Below are positions 6,946-13,930 of a DNA stretch of 17,130 nt, one piece after another. Below the pieces are notes generated by a model. The model worked only from the letters and a program-made list of their open reading frames with translations. It had not been told where the DNA came from and searched no databases. The first letter of the stretch is position 1. Each line of letters starts with the position of its first letter. The translations under genes and the position numbers were made by a program. Source of the DNA: Opitutaceae bacterium (GTDB taxonomy: Bacteria > Verrucomicrobiota > Verrucomicrobiia > Opitutales > Opitutaceae). The DNA lies in contig RGAX01000039.1 of NCBI GenBank assembly GCA_009919985.1, positions 1 through 17,130 on the forward strand, given 5' to 3'.

Positions 6946-8007
6946 TTATTCGGTGGGCGTGAGGGCAAACATCCGCTCGATGCAGGTGGCCGCGCGGCGG
7001 CGGAGGTTTTCCTCAAGACTGATAATCTGATCAGGGCGTGGGGCCCGGAGGGCGTCGCGGATTTTCTCAAGGGAATTTAACTTCATGTAGGGGCAAAGTC
7101 GGCAGCCACCAATAAAGTGCTTTTCGGGGGCCTCGACCTCAAGCCGGCCAACCAGTCCGCACTCCGTCAGCATGAGAAAATACGGCGCAGGCGTCGTTTT
7201 GACGTATTTCATCATCGCGCCGGTGCTGCCGACGAAATCGGCGACATGGGCGACCTCGGCGGTGCATTCGGGGTGGGCGACCACCTTCAGGCCGGGAAAT
7301 TGGGCGCGGGCGGCGACCACTTGGGCGGCAGTGAATTGGTCGTGGACCATACAGGTGCCGTCCGAGGAGATGATTTCCTTGGTGATGCCGCGGCGCCGAA
7401 GTTCGTCGCGCAGGTTGTCGGCCATGAGGCGGTCGGGAACAAATAAGATACGCTGGGCCGGCAGGTTGGCTACGATGGCGTACACGTTGCCGGAGGTAAC
7501 GCACACCTCGCTCTCAGCCTTCACCTCGGCGGTGCTATTGATGTAGCAGACGACCGTGGCGTCCGGATAAAGCCCCTTAAGTTTGCGCACGCCCGCCCCG
7601 TCGATGGAATCAGCAAGGGAGCAACCCGAGGCGCGGTCCGGTACGATGACGGTGGCGCCGGGCGAAAGAATTTTGGCTGTTTCCGCCATGAAAACCACTC
7701 CAGCAAAGAGGATGACCTTGGCCTTGGCTTCGCGGGCTTTGAGACTAAGAAAGTAGGAGTCGCCCTTGAAATCACCCACGCCGTAGACGATCTCAGGCTC
7801 GACGTAGGAATGGGTAAGTAGGACCGCGTCTTTTTGCTTTTTAAGGTGGTTAATCTCGAGAGTGAGCGGGGCGATTTCGCGGCAGGTTTGGTAGTTCCAC
7901 TTTTTACCACGCGGGTCGCATTCGACGTGCAACAGCGCTTTGAGCAAGCGCTCGGCTTCAAGATCGAGTTCCGCTTCGCTGGGGGGTGTGAACGTGAGAC
8001 CAAACAT
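6946..8007 (-). CDS. nadA: Quinolinate synthase
   Basis: A 353-residue [4Fe-4S] enzyme condensing iminoaspartate with dihydroxyacetone phosphate to quinolinate. The three cluster cysteines can be placed by alignment to Thermotoga NadA (C81, C168, C254): C129 in SGCSLAD, C219 in DGTCMVH and C305 in CRLCPYMKLN. Other hallmarks are FMAETAKILSP, YINSTAEVKAESEVCVTSGN and AHPECTAEVAHVADFVGSTG. The 353-residue length matches the long E. coli-like form. The ATG at 8007 has a weak Shine-Dalgarno, GGTGAG, only three bases upstream. First gene of the nadA-nadC-nadB operon, and divergent from the AraC regulator with 104 bases between the starts. No obvious NadR, NiaR or NrtR palindrome was seen there. 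Confidence 0.97.
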   Translation of the reverse strand: MFGLTFTPPSEAELDLEAERLLKALLHVECDPRGKKWNYQTCREIAPLTLEINHLKKQKDAVLLTHSYVEPEIVYGVGDFKGDSYFLSLKAREAKAKVILFAGVVFMAETAKILSPGATVIVPDRASGCSLADSIDGAGVRKLKGLYPDATVVCYINSTAEVKAESEVCVTSGNVYAIVANLPAQRILFVPDRLMADNLRDELRRRGITKEIISSDGTCMVHDQFTAAQVVAARAQFPGLKVVAHPECTAEVAHVADFVGSTGAMMKYVKTTPAPYFLMLTECGLVGRLEVEAPEKHFIGGCRLCPYMKLNSLEKIRDALRAPRPDQIISLEENLRRRAATCIERMFALTPTE

Positions 8008-8111
8008 GCGCTCACCAAAGGCGCTTCGCGGCCGGCGTCAAAAGCGGATCGTGTTACAAAGTGCTATTCCAGCGCTTGCGCCGGGCAAAATTCATGGTGT
8101 TTTAGCGCAGT

Positions 8112-8864
8112 ATGAAACGCGCCCCCGCCGATTCCACTCTTCGCAACGGTTTGTTGCGCATTGGAGCGGCCGCGCCGGAAGTGATCGAGCTGTTTGATTA
8201 CCTCGAGGATTTACCCCTCTGGATGAAAGACATCGCCGGGACTTACCAGTGGATCAGCGTCTCGTTTATCTTGAATTTCGGGCTCAAAACTCGAGAAGAA
8301 GTCATCGGCCACAATGATTACGATCTTTGCGGCGAGGCACTCGCCAACCAATACCGGATCGACGATGAGCGCGTGCTGCGCGGTGAGCGAATCCTCTCAC
8401 GGGTCGAGCTCGTCGGCCGCTTTGACCACACCGCGCGCTGGTGCGTGACCTCAAAAATACCCCTACACGATGCCCGCGGTAACGTCGTCGGCACCGCCGG
8501 CGTCACCCGTCCGCTCCTCGCACAAGGCAAGGGCACGCCCGCGGATTCACCTCTGAGCGAGGCGATCCGCTTCGTGAGCCAAAATTTCGCAGAACATATT
8601 ACTAATCAAAAGCTCGCAAAAGCTTGCGGCCTGTCGGTGCGCGCCTTTGAACGCCAGTTTCGCACCACCTATCAAAGTTCGCCGCACGATTACGTGCGCT
8701 TGATGCGCGTACGCATGAGCTGCAGCGCTTTGGTGTTTTCCAAAAAATCACTCGCCGAGGTCGCCAGTACCTTCGGTTTTGCCGATCAGAGTCATTTTGC
8801 GAAGGAGTTTCGCCGCATCATGGGCGACACCCCCCGAGAATACCGCGCGCGTTACCAGCGTTGA
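8112..8864 (+). CDS. PAS-AraC family transcriptional regulator
   Basis: A 250-residue regulator. The N-terminal part (about 31-137) reads as a PAS-like sensor: LPLWMKDIAGTYQWIS, then EEVIGHNDYDLCGE, and a closing IPLHDARGNVVGTAGVTR. This resembles the 'what is the current state, was it redirected' PAS pattern rather than a sugar-binding cupin. The C-terminal 148-248 is an AraC double helix-turn-helix: LAKACGLSVRAFERQFR is helix-turn-helix 1 and LAEVASTFGFADQSHFAKEF is helix-turn-helix 2, ending PREYRARY. It is transcribed away from nadA and toward the sugar locus. It could control either side; from context the carbohydrate genes are the likelier target. A possible terminator follows 20 bases after the stop. 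Ligand unknown. Confidence 0.88.
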   Translation: MKRAPADSTLRNGLLRIGAAAPEVIELFDYLEDLPLWMKDIAGTYQWISVSFILNFGLKTREEVIGHNDYDLCGEALANQYRIDDERVLRGERILSRVELVGRFDHTARWCVTSKIPLHDARGNVVGTAGVTRPLLAQGKGTPADSPLSEAIRFVSQNFAEHITNQKLAKACGLSVRAFERQFRTTYQSSPHDYVRLMRVRMSCSALVFSKKSLAEVASTFGFADQSHFAKEFRRIMGDTPREYRARYQR

Positions 8865-8883
8865 GCGGTTAGGGTGGCTCTGG

Positions 8884-8920
8884 CCCGAGGGTTGAGCGCG
8901 GGCGCTCGGGTGACGTTTTT
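8884..8920 (+). terminator. Probable terminator after the AraC regulator
   Basis: CCCGAG (8884-8889) can pair with CTCGGG (8905-8910), and an internal GAGCGC/GCGCTC hairpin is an alternative fold. A run of five T (8916-8920) follows after TGACG. The distance from stem to T-run is slightly long, so confidence is moderate. Confidence 0.5.
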
Positions 8921-9024
8921 ACACAAAAACTTGTCGCAGCCTTTCTATTCGTTTGTTCGTCTGACAGGTAGGGTCATCGTGCCACAGTCCCCTTTTGGTC
9001 CGATTCCCCGCACCCCTTACCCCC

Positions 9025-10239
9025 ATGACCATGAATTTGTCCCCACGCTTTCTCTTGGCTGTTGCTGTTGGGGGCTTCGCGGTCTCCGCCGCGGTGGCTG
9101 AAACGATTTCCTTTAAACGCCAAGTTCTCGACCAGCGTTTTTACGCGGAGAGCATCGCGGCAGCCGATTTTAACCACGACGGTAAACCTGACCTCGTCGC
9201 CGGCCCGTTCTGGTTTGAAGGCCCCGCTTTCACCAAGCGCACCGAAATCGCCGCCCCGCACGCTTTCGATAAAGAAAGTTACTCCAACGCCTTCATCGCC
9301 GATGCCGCCGATATCGACGGTGACGGTTTACCCGACGCGATCCAAATTGGCTGGCCTGGTCGCCCCGCGCATTGGCTCAAAAACCCCGGCGCCGCCGGCG
9401 GTGATTGGCCGCGAAATTTGATCTATCCATTTATCGGCACCGAGTCGCCGCACTTTGCAAAACTCATCGCCGGACAGCCCGAAGCCTTGATTTTCGCGAG
9501 TGGTAAAAAACTCGGCTACGCCACGCGCAACCCCGCCAACCCCGCGGCACCGTGGAGCTTTCATGCGATTTCTCCCGAGGGCGAATGGCAGCGTTACACG
9601 CACGGTATCGGCGCGGGCGACATCAACGGCGACGGCCGCGCCGATCTGCTTTCTTACAACGGCTGGTGGGAACAACCCGCCGCGCTCGCCGGCGATCCCG
9701 TGTGGAAATTCCACGCCACCGATTTCGGCCGCGGTGGCGCTCAGATGTACGTTTACGACGTCAACGGTGACGGCCGCGCCGATGTCATCACGAGCATCGA
9801 AGCCCACAAATACGGCGTGAGCTGGTTCGAGCAACTCGCCCCCGCCGCTGGCGCCACCGAGCCCACGTGGCGCGAACACGCCATCCTCAGCCGTGACCCC
9901 GCCGAAAAACTGGGCGAGGTTCAATTCTCCCAGCCGCACGCCACCGTCCTCGCCGACATCGATGGCGACGGGCTCCTCGATGTCGTTACCGGCAAACGTT
10001 ACTGGGCGCACGGTCCCAAAGGCGACCCCGAGCCCAACGCCCCCGCCGTCATTTATTGGTTCAAGCTCACGCGCGATCCGGTCACCAAAACCGTCACCTA
10101 CACCCCGCACCTCATCGACAACGATTCCGGCGTGGGCACGCAGTTCATCGTCACCGATCTGAACAACGACGGTCGCCCTGATGTCGCCGTTGCCAACAAA
10201 CGCGGCGTCTTCGCCTTCATCCAGCAACGCACGCCGTAA
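9025..10239 (+). CDS. Exported FG-GAP/VCBS repeat protein (calcium-binding beta-propeller)
   Basis: A 404-residue secreted protein with signal peptide MTMNLSPRFLLAVAVGG, predicted cleavage near VAVA-ET at about residues 25-26. Six DxDxDG-like calcium loops of the FG-GAP/VCBS type are visible: 48-56 (DFNHDGKPD), 96-104 (DIDGDGLPD), 199-207 (DINGDGRAD), 245-253 (DVNGDGRAD), 311-319 (DIDGDGLLD) and 378-386 (DLNNDGRPD). Loops are commonly followed by a hydrophobic strand and an aromatic WFE-like turn, as in a beta-propeller. The ATG at 9025 is preferred over an upstream in-frame TTG (8995) because it begins the signal peptide and has a CCCCC-ATG context. No catalytic residues can be assigned. Such proteins may bind or process glycans. 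It is the first plus-strand gene of the sugar region. Confidence 0.9.
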   Translation: MTMNLSPRFLLAVAVGGFAVSAAVAETISFKRQVLDQRFYAESIAAADFNHDGKPDLVAGPFWFEGPAFTKRTEIAAPHAFDKESYSNAFIADAADIDGDGLPDAIQIGWPGRPAHWLKNPGAAGGDWPRNLIYPFIGTESPHFAKLIAGQPEALIFASGKKLGYATRNPANPAAPWSFHAISPEGEWQRYTHGIGAGDINGDGRADLLSYNGWWEQPAALAGDPVWKFHATDFGRGGAQMYVYDVNGDGRADVITSIEAHKYGVSWFEQLAPAAGATEPTWREHAILSRDPAEKLGEVQFSQPHATVLADIDGDGLLDVVTGKRYWAHGPKGDPEPNAPAVIYWFKLTRDPVTKTVTYTPHLIDNDSGVGTQFIVTDLNNDGRPDVAVANKRGVFAFIQQRTP

Positions 10240-10252
10240 TTCTTAAATCTCA

Positions 10253-10286
10253 GCGGTGGCCATCAACCCCTACCGCCGACGTTTTT
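10253..10286 (+). terminator. Possible terminator after the FG-GAP gene
   Basis: GCGGTGG at 10253-10259 can pair with CTACCGC at 10270-10276 (one G-T pair), followed after CGACG by five T at 10282-10286. It would separate the FG-GAP gene from the cupin gene. Moderate strength only. Confidence 0.42.
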
Positions 10287-10326
10287 CCGCCGCGTAAATT
10301 TTTCCCTTCAAAAATATTTTTCTCCC

Positions 10327-10420
10327 ATGTCTATGCCTCGCGCCCGCTTGGGTCCCGCGCTCGTTCCTCCAGCCCGGTCTGCGCATCAAGCTGCATCCGG
10401 ATGACACCTACGCCTACGGT
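10327..10420 (+). other. Out-of-frame ATG and coding extension upstream of the cupin gene (probable frameshift)
   Basis: The only ATGs upstream of the cupin coding frame are at 10327 and 10333, the first with the CTCCC-ATG context seen at neighbouring starts. They are one frame off and run into a TGA near 10402. The cupin frame itself is open back to a TAA at 10295 and reads convincing protein before the first TTG: FLQPGLRIKLHPDDTYAYG from 10364. A net one-base difference between 10327 and about 10361, for example in GGG (10350-10352) or CCC (10354-10356), would join the two. Either a sequencing error or a real disruption. Confidence 0.7.
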
Positions 10421-11512
10421 TTGAACCGCGGCGGCATCGACGAGCGTTGGTTTGCGTCCACCACCGTCACCGCCAACGAAGGCCGCGCCGCCGACGAAGG
10501 TTTGAGCTACGTTGTGATCGGCAATCGCCGCCTCACGCTCGCGCAAGCCGTCGAAGACACCGGCGCCACACTTGTCGGCAAAGCCATCTGGAAAAAATAC
10601 GGCAAGTGGCCCGTCTACTCGAAGTTTTTCGATAACATGGGTCCGATCCCCCACCACATGCATCAAAACGCCGCGCAGGCGAAGCTCGTCGGCCAAGAAG
10701 GCAAACCGGAGTCCTACTACTTCCCGCCGCAGCACAACAACGTCGGCAACAATTTCCCCTACACCTTCATGGGCCTCGAGCCCGGCACAACCAAGGCTCA
10801 GGTGCGTGATTGCATCGCCAAATGGAACAAGGGCGACAACGGCATCCTCGATCTCTCCAAAGCCTACCGGCTCAAACCCGGCACCGGCTGGCTCATCGAT
10901 CCTTGTATTCTTCACGCGCCCGGCTCGCTGTGCACCTACGAGCCGCAATGGGGCAGCGACGTTTTCGGCATGTATCAAAATCTCGTCGAGGGCCGCGAAG
11001 TGCCGTGGTCACTGCTCGTAAAAGATATGCCCAAATCCAAACACCAAGACATCGACTTCATCGTCGAGCAGCTCGATTGGGAAAAGAACGTCGACCCGAA
11101 CTTCAAGGACAACCACTACCTCGAGCCCGTCCCCGTCGCCGACACCCGCAACGAGGGCTACGTCGATCGCTGGATCGTCTACGGCAAAGTCGACGGCGCG
11201 CAGTGCTTCACGGCCAAGGAAATCACCATCGACCCCGGCACCAAGTGCACCGTCAAGGACACCGGCGCCTACGGCCTCATCTGCGTCCAAGGCTCCGGCA
11301 AGATTAACGGCGAGCCGCTCGTCAGCCCGAAGCTCATCCGCTTCCACGAGCTCACCGAAGACGAATATTTCTGCACCGAAGACGGGGCCAAAGCCGGCGT
11401 CACCTTCGAAAACACCAGCAGCACTGAGCCGCTTGTCTGCTTGCGCTACTTCGGCCCCGAAGTGAATCCCGACGCCCCCAAAATGGGCGCCTACCGCAAA
11501 AATAAATTCTAA
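10421..11512 (+). CDS. Cupin protein resembling class I mannose-6-phosphate isomerase
   Basis: A 363-residue product from the first in-frame standard start (TTG 10421); the true protein is probably about 30 residues longer at its N-terminus, see the frameshift entry. The metal-site pattern is that of type I phosphomannose isomerase: HHMHQ (H79 and H81 here), E97 in GKPESYY, and H165 in ILHAPGSL followed by WGSDVFGMYQ, comparable to the H...IQQ-SD-YR segment of ManA. A second beta-rich domain (about 255-345) looks like a second cupin barrel. It probably isomerises or binds a sugar or sugar phosphate in the cytoplasm (no signal peptide). It is 74 bases from a TIM-barrel gene and in line with a sugar dehydrogenase and an epimerase. 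True PMI activity is uncertain; divergence is high and the substrate is unknown. Confidence 0.8.
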   Translation: MNRGGIDERWFASTTVTANEGRAADEGLSYVVIGNRRLTLAQAVEDTGATLVGKAIWKKYGKWPVYSKFFDNMGPIPHHMHQNAAQAKLVGQEGKPESYYFPPQHNNVGNNFPYTFMGLEPGTTKAQVRDCIAKWNKGDNGILDLSKAYRLKPGTGWLIDPCILHAPGSLCTYEPQWGSDVFGMYQNLVEGREVPWSLLVKDMPKSKHQDIDFIVEQLDWEKNVDPNFKDNHYLEPVPVADTRNEGYVDRWIVYGKVDGAQCFTAKEITIDPGTKCTVKDTGAYGLICVQGSGKINGEPLVSPKLIRFHELTEDEYFCTEDGAKAGVTFENTSSTEPLVCLRYFGPEVNPDAPKMGAYRKNKF

Positions 11513-11586
11513 AACAAAAACCGTCGTTTTCCACCGCCTGTTTTTTCCTCCCACCCCCACATTCATCAATAAATCCCCTAGTCCCC

Positions 11587-12624
11587 ATGGCTGAAAATAA
11601 CTTCCCGAAACTCCACAACGCTGCCTGGCCCGGTCTCGTCGGCAAAGGTAGCCCCGGCGCCGAGCCATTCATCGATCTCGATACGATGCTCGATATGACC
11701 GCCAAAGCCGAAGTCGGTGGCGTCAAATTCGACGGCATCGATCTGTTCCTTTACAATCCACACACCGACATCGATATCTCCGATGACGGCATCAAAGCCC
11801 TCGCCGCTAAAATCAAATCCAAGGGTCTGGTCGTCGGTTCGGTCGTCGCTCCCGTCTGGTTCGATGCCGCCGCTGGCGGTGATGCCACGGCGCGCGCCAA
11901 CTGGGTAAACCACGTCCGCAAAGCCGTCCGCATCGCCAAAAAACTCCGCGATCTTGGCGTGCGCCCCTACGGCGTCGTTCGCATCGACAGCGCCACCAGC
12001 GTCAAAACTTGGGATACCGATCCCAAGGGCGTCACCAAGCTCATCGCCCAGTCCTTCCGTGAAGCCGGCAAGATCGCCAAAGACGCCGGTGAACGCCTCG
12101 CGGCCGAAGGCGAAATCTGCTGGGGCGGCATGCACAGCTGGAAGAACATGGTGAATCTCCTCGAGGCCGTGAACATGCCCAAAGTCGTCGGCTTCCAAGC
12201 CGACATGTCGCATACCCTCCTTTACACCCTCGGCGAAAACGCTGAAGCCCACCGCATCGTTCCCAAGAATTACCACTGGGAACCCGCCGAGTTTCACAAA
12301 GCTATGGTCAAACTCACCGCCGCGCTCCGCCCGTGGACCATCGATTTCCACGTCGCGCAAAACGACGGCACCGTCTTCGGCTCCGGCTCCCACGAAAAGA
12401 CCGGCCGCCACTGCCTCGCCACCGACCCGAAGGGCAAACTCAACATCCCACGCGACTCCGGCTACTGGCTCCGCGATGGCAAGGGCAAGGTCACCAAGAA
12501 AATCAAACACATCTGCTGGGACGGTTGCATGTTCCCCAACGAGGTCATGATGAAACAGCAGACCTGGAACGACATTCTCGCCGCCATGATCGAGGTCCGC
12601 AAAAACCACGGTTGGGTCGGCTAA
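11587..12624 (+). CDS. Sugar phosphate isomerase/epimerase-like TIM barrel (AP endonuclease 2 fold)
   Basis: A 345-residue cytoplasmic protein of the xylose-isomerase-like TIM-barrel superfamily. Candidate metal ligands lie on successive strand ends: E174 or E176 in AEGEICWGG, D206 with H209 in FQADMSH, and H255 in DFHVAQNDGTVFGSGSH. That last motif matches the HxHxxENDRGTPGSGH loop of the second TIM barrel in this locus. A final acid may be D312 in ICWDGC rather than the usual Glu. It is longer than most epimerases (about 270-300) because of an insertion near 270-305. The ATG at 11587 has a GTCCCC-ATG-G context and a pyrimidine-rich leader, with no Shine-Dalgarno. Probably co-transcribed with the cupin and dehydrogenase genes. 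Exact reaction unknown; 3-epimerase, ketol-isomerase and dehydratase (IolE-like) are all possible. Confidence 0.82.
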   Translation: MAENNFPKLHNAAWPGLVGKGSPGAEPFIDLDTMLDMTAKAEVGGVKFDGIDLFLYNPHTDIDISDDGIKALAAKIKSKGLVVGSVVAPVWFDAAAGGDATARANWVNHVRKAVRIAKKLRDLGVRPYGVVRIDSATSVKTWDTDPKGVTKLIAQSFREAGKIAKDAGERLAAEGEICWGGMHSWKNMVNLLEAVNMPKVVGFQADMSHTLLYTLGENAEAHRIVPKNYHWEPAEFHKAMVKLTAALRPWTIDFHVAQNDGTVFGSGSHEKTGRHCLATDPKGKLNIPRDSGYWLRDGKGKVTKKIKHICWDGCMFPNEVMMKQQTWNDILAAMIEVRKNHGWVG

Positions 12625-12669
12625 GTTTCGCCCGGTTTTATTTTTAACCTTAAAACGCTCTCAATTCCC

Positions 12670-13815
12670 ATGGCCAAAAAACAACTCCGCGTCGGTCTCA
12701 TCGGTTACAGCTTCATGGGCCGCGCTCACAGCAACGCCTTCCACCAGGTTAACCACTTCTTCCCGTCCACCTACGAAGTCATCCCCCAGGCCGTCTGCGG
12801 GCGCGACGAAGCCAAGGTCAAAGAATTCGCTGCCAAGTGGGGCTATAAATCCATCGAGACGGATTGGAAAAAACTGATCGCGCGCGACGATATCGACGTC
12901 GTCGACATCGCCACCCCTAACAACCTCCACGCCGAGCAAGTCATCGCCGCCGCCAAAGCCGGCAAGATGATCCTATGCGAAAAACCCCTCGGCCGTAACG
13001 GCAAAGAAGCCGAGAAAATGCTCAAAGCGGTCGAGAAGGCCGGCGTCGCCAACATGGTGTGGTATAACTACCGCCGTTGTCCCGCCGTCGTCCTCGCCAA
13101 ACAGTTCATCGACGCGGGCAAACTCGGCCGCGTGTTCCACTACCGCGCCAACTTCCTGCAAGATTGGACGATCAACCCCGAGCTTCCCCAGGGCGGCACC
13201 GGCCTCTGGCGCCTCGACGTCAACGTCGCCGGTTCCGGCGTTACGGGCGATCTTCTCGCCCACTGCATCGACACCGCTCTCTGGCTTAACGGCGGCATTA
13301 AAGACGTCAGCGCCATGACCGAGACCTTCGTCAAAGAGCGTAAACACAGCCTCACGGGCAAAGTTCAAAAAGTCGGCATCGACGATGCCTGTCTTTTCCA
13401 CTGCCACTTCAACAACGGCTCGCTCGGCCTGTTCGAATCCACCCGTTACGCCCGCGGCCACAAAGCCCTCTACACCTTCGAAGTGAATGGCGAAAACATG
13501 TCGCTCAAGTGGGACTTGCACGACCTACATCGTCTCCAAGTTTTCGATTACACTGACGAAGGTCCCGAACGCGGCTGGAAAAGTATCCACGTCTCCGACG
13601 GCGACCATCCTTACTGCGGCAACTGGTGGGTTCCCGGCCTCCAACTCGGCTACGAACACAGCTTCGTGCACGCGATGGTTGAGTTCATCCGCGGCCTCGA
13701 AAGCGGCAAGGGCTGCACGCCAAACTTCAAGGACGGCCTCGCGACCGATTACGTCACGGACGCCGTGCTCAAGTCCGCCTCCACCGGCCGTTGGGCCAAG
13801 GTGAAACAAGTCTGA
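12670..13815 (+). CDS. Gfo/Idh/MocA family sugar dehydrogenase (cytoplasmic)
   Basis: A 381-residue NAD(P)-dependent oxidoreductase with no signal peptide, unlike the Tat-exported paralogue at 2879-4378. The Rossmann segment is at 7-17 (RVGLIGYSFMG), the EKP motif at 104-106 (CEKPLG), and the substrate-domain motif GSGVTGDLLAHCIDTALWL supplies the likely catalytic H198 and D201. The family includes inositol 2-dehydrogenases, glucoside 3-dehydrogenases and glucose-fructose oxidoreductase. The gene lies 45 bases after the first TIM barrel and is followed by a strong terminator. The pre-start context is AATTCCC-ATG-G without a Shine-Dalgarno. Oxidation of a sugar or glycoside hydroxyl, handing a keto-sugar to the neighbouring epimerases, is the best contextual guess. 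Confidence 0.93.
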   Translation: MAKKQLRVGLIGYSFMGRAHSNAFHQVNHFFPSTYEVIPQAVCGRDEAKVKEFAAKWGYKSIETDWKKLIARDDIDVVDIATPNNLHAEQVIAAAKAGKMILCEKPLGRNGKEAEKMLKAVEKAGVANMVWYNYRRCPAVVLAKQFIDAGKLGRVFHYRANFLQDWTINPELPQGGTGLWRLDVNVAGSGVTGDLLAHCIDTALWLNGGIKDVSAMTETFVKERKHSLTGKVQKVGIDDACLFHCHFNNGSLGLFESTRYARGHKALYTFEVNGENMSLKWDLHDLHRLQVFDYTDEGPERGWKSIHVSDGDHPYCGNWWVPGLQLGYEHSFVHAMVEFIRGLESGKGCTPNFKDGLATDYVTDAVLKSASTGRWAKVKQV

Positions 13816-13829
13816 TCTATCCCCAGGGT

Positions 13830-13865
13830 GGGGCGAGTCCACTTGGACCCGCCCCTCTCTTTTTT
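13830..13865 (+). terminator. Strong rho-independent terminator within the sugar locus
   Basis: GGGGCG (13830-13835) pairs with CGCCCC (13850-13855) and GTCC (13837-13840) with GGAC (13845-13848), with one A-C mismatch and a 4-base loop. TCTCTTTTTT follows (13856-13865). It ends the cupin-TIM-dehydrogenase transcript 15 bases after its stop, so the next gene at 13931 needs read-through or its own promoter. Confidence 0.87.
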
Positions 13866-13930
13866 AGCCTCACGCACCTCGCCGGCGCCCCCGTTTTTTT
13901 TGCGCCTCATTCTCCCCTCGCTTTTCTTTT

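Noticed and set aside
8995..9024. In-frame TTG start 10 codons upstream for the FG-GAP protein
   Set aside because: It would place MVRFPAPLTP before a complete signal peptide; ATG 9025 has the CCCCC-ATG context seen at other starts here.
9328..10227. Minus-strand open frame of 299 codons opposite the FG-GAP gene
   Set aside because: The apparent protein is the reverse of the repeated Asp-Gly-Asp loops; no independent start signal or motif.
10447..11307. Arg-rich plus-strand frames overlapping the cupin gene
   Set aside because: They are +1/+2 frame shadows with low-complexity Arg/Pro composition and no motif; the cupin frame carries the conserved metal-site pattern.
11578..12609. Minus-strand open frame of 343 codons covering the first TIM-barrel gene
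   Set aside because: Mirror of a well-supported gene; composition rich in Gly, Val, Asp and Phe with no domain pattern, typical of a shadow frame.
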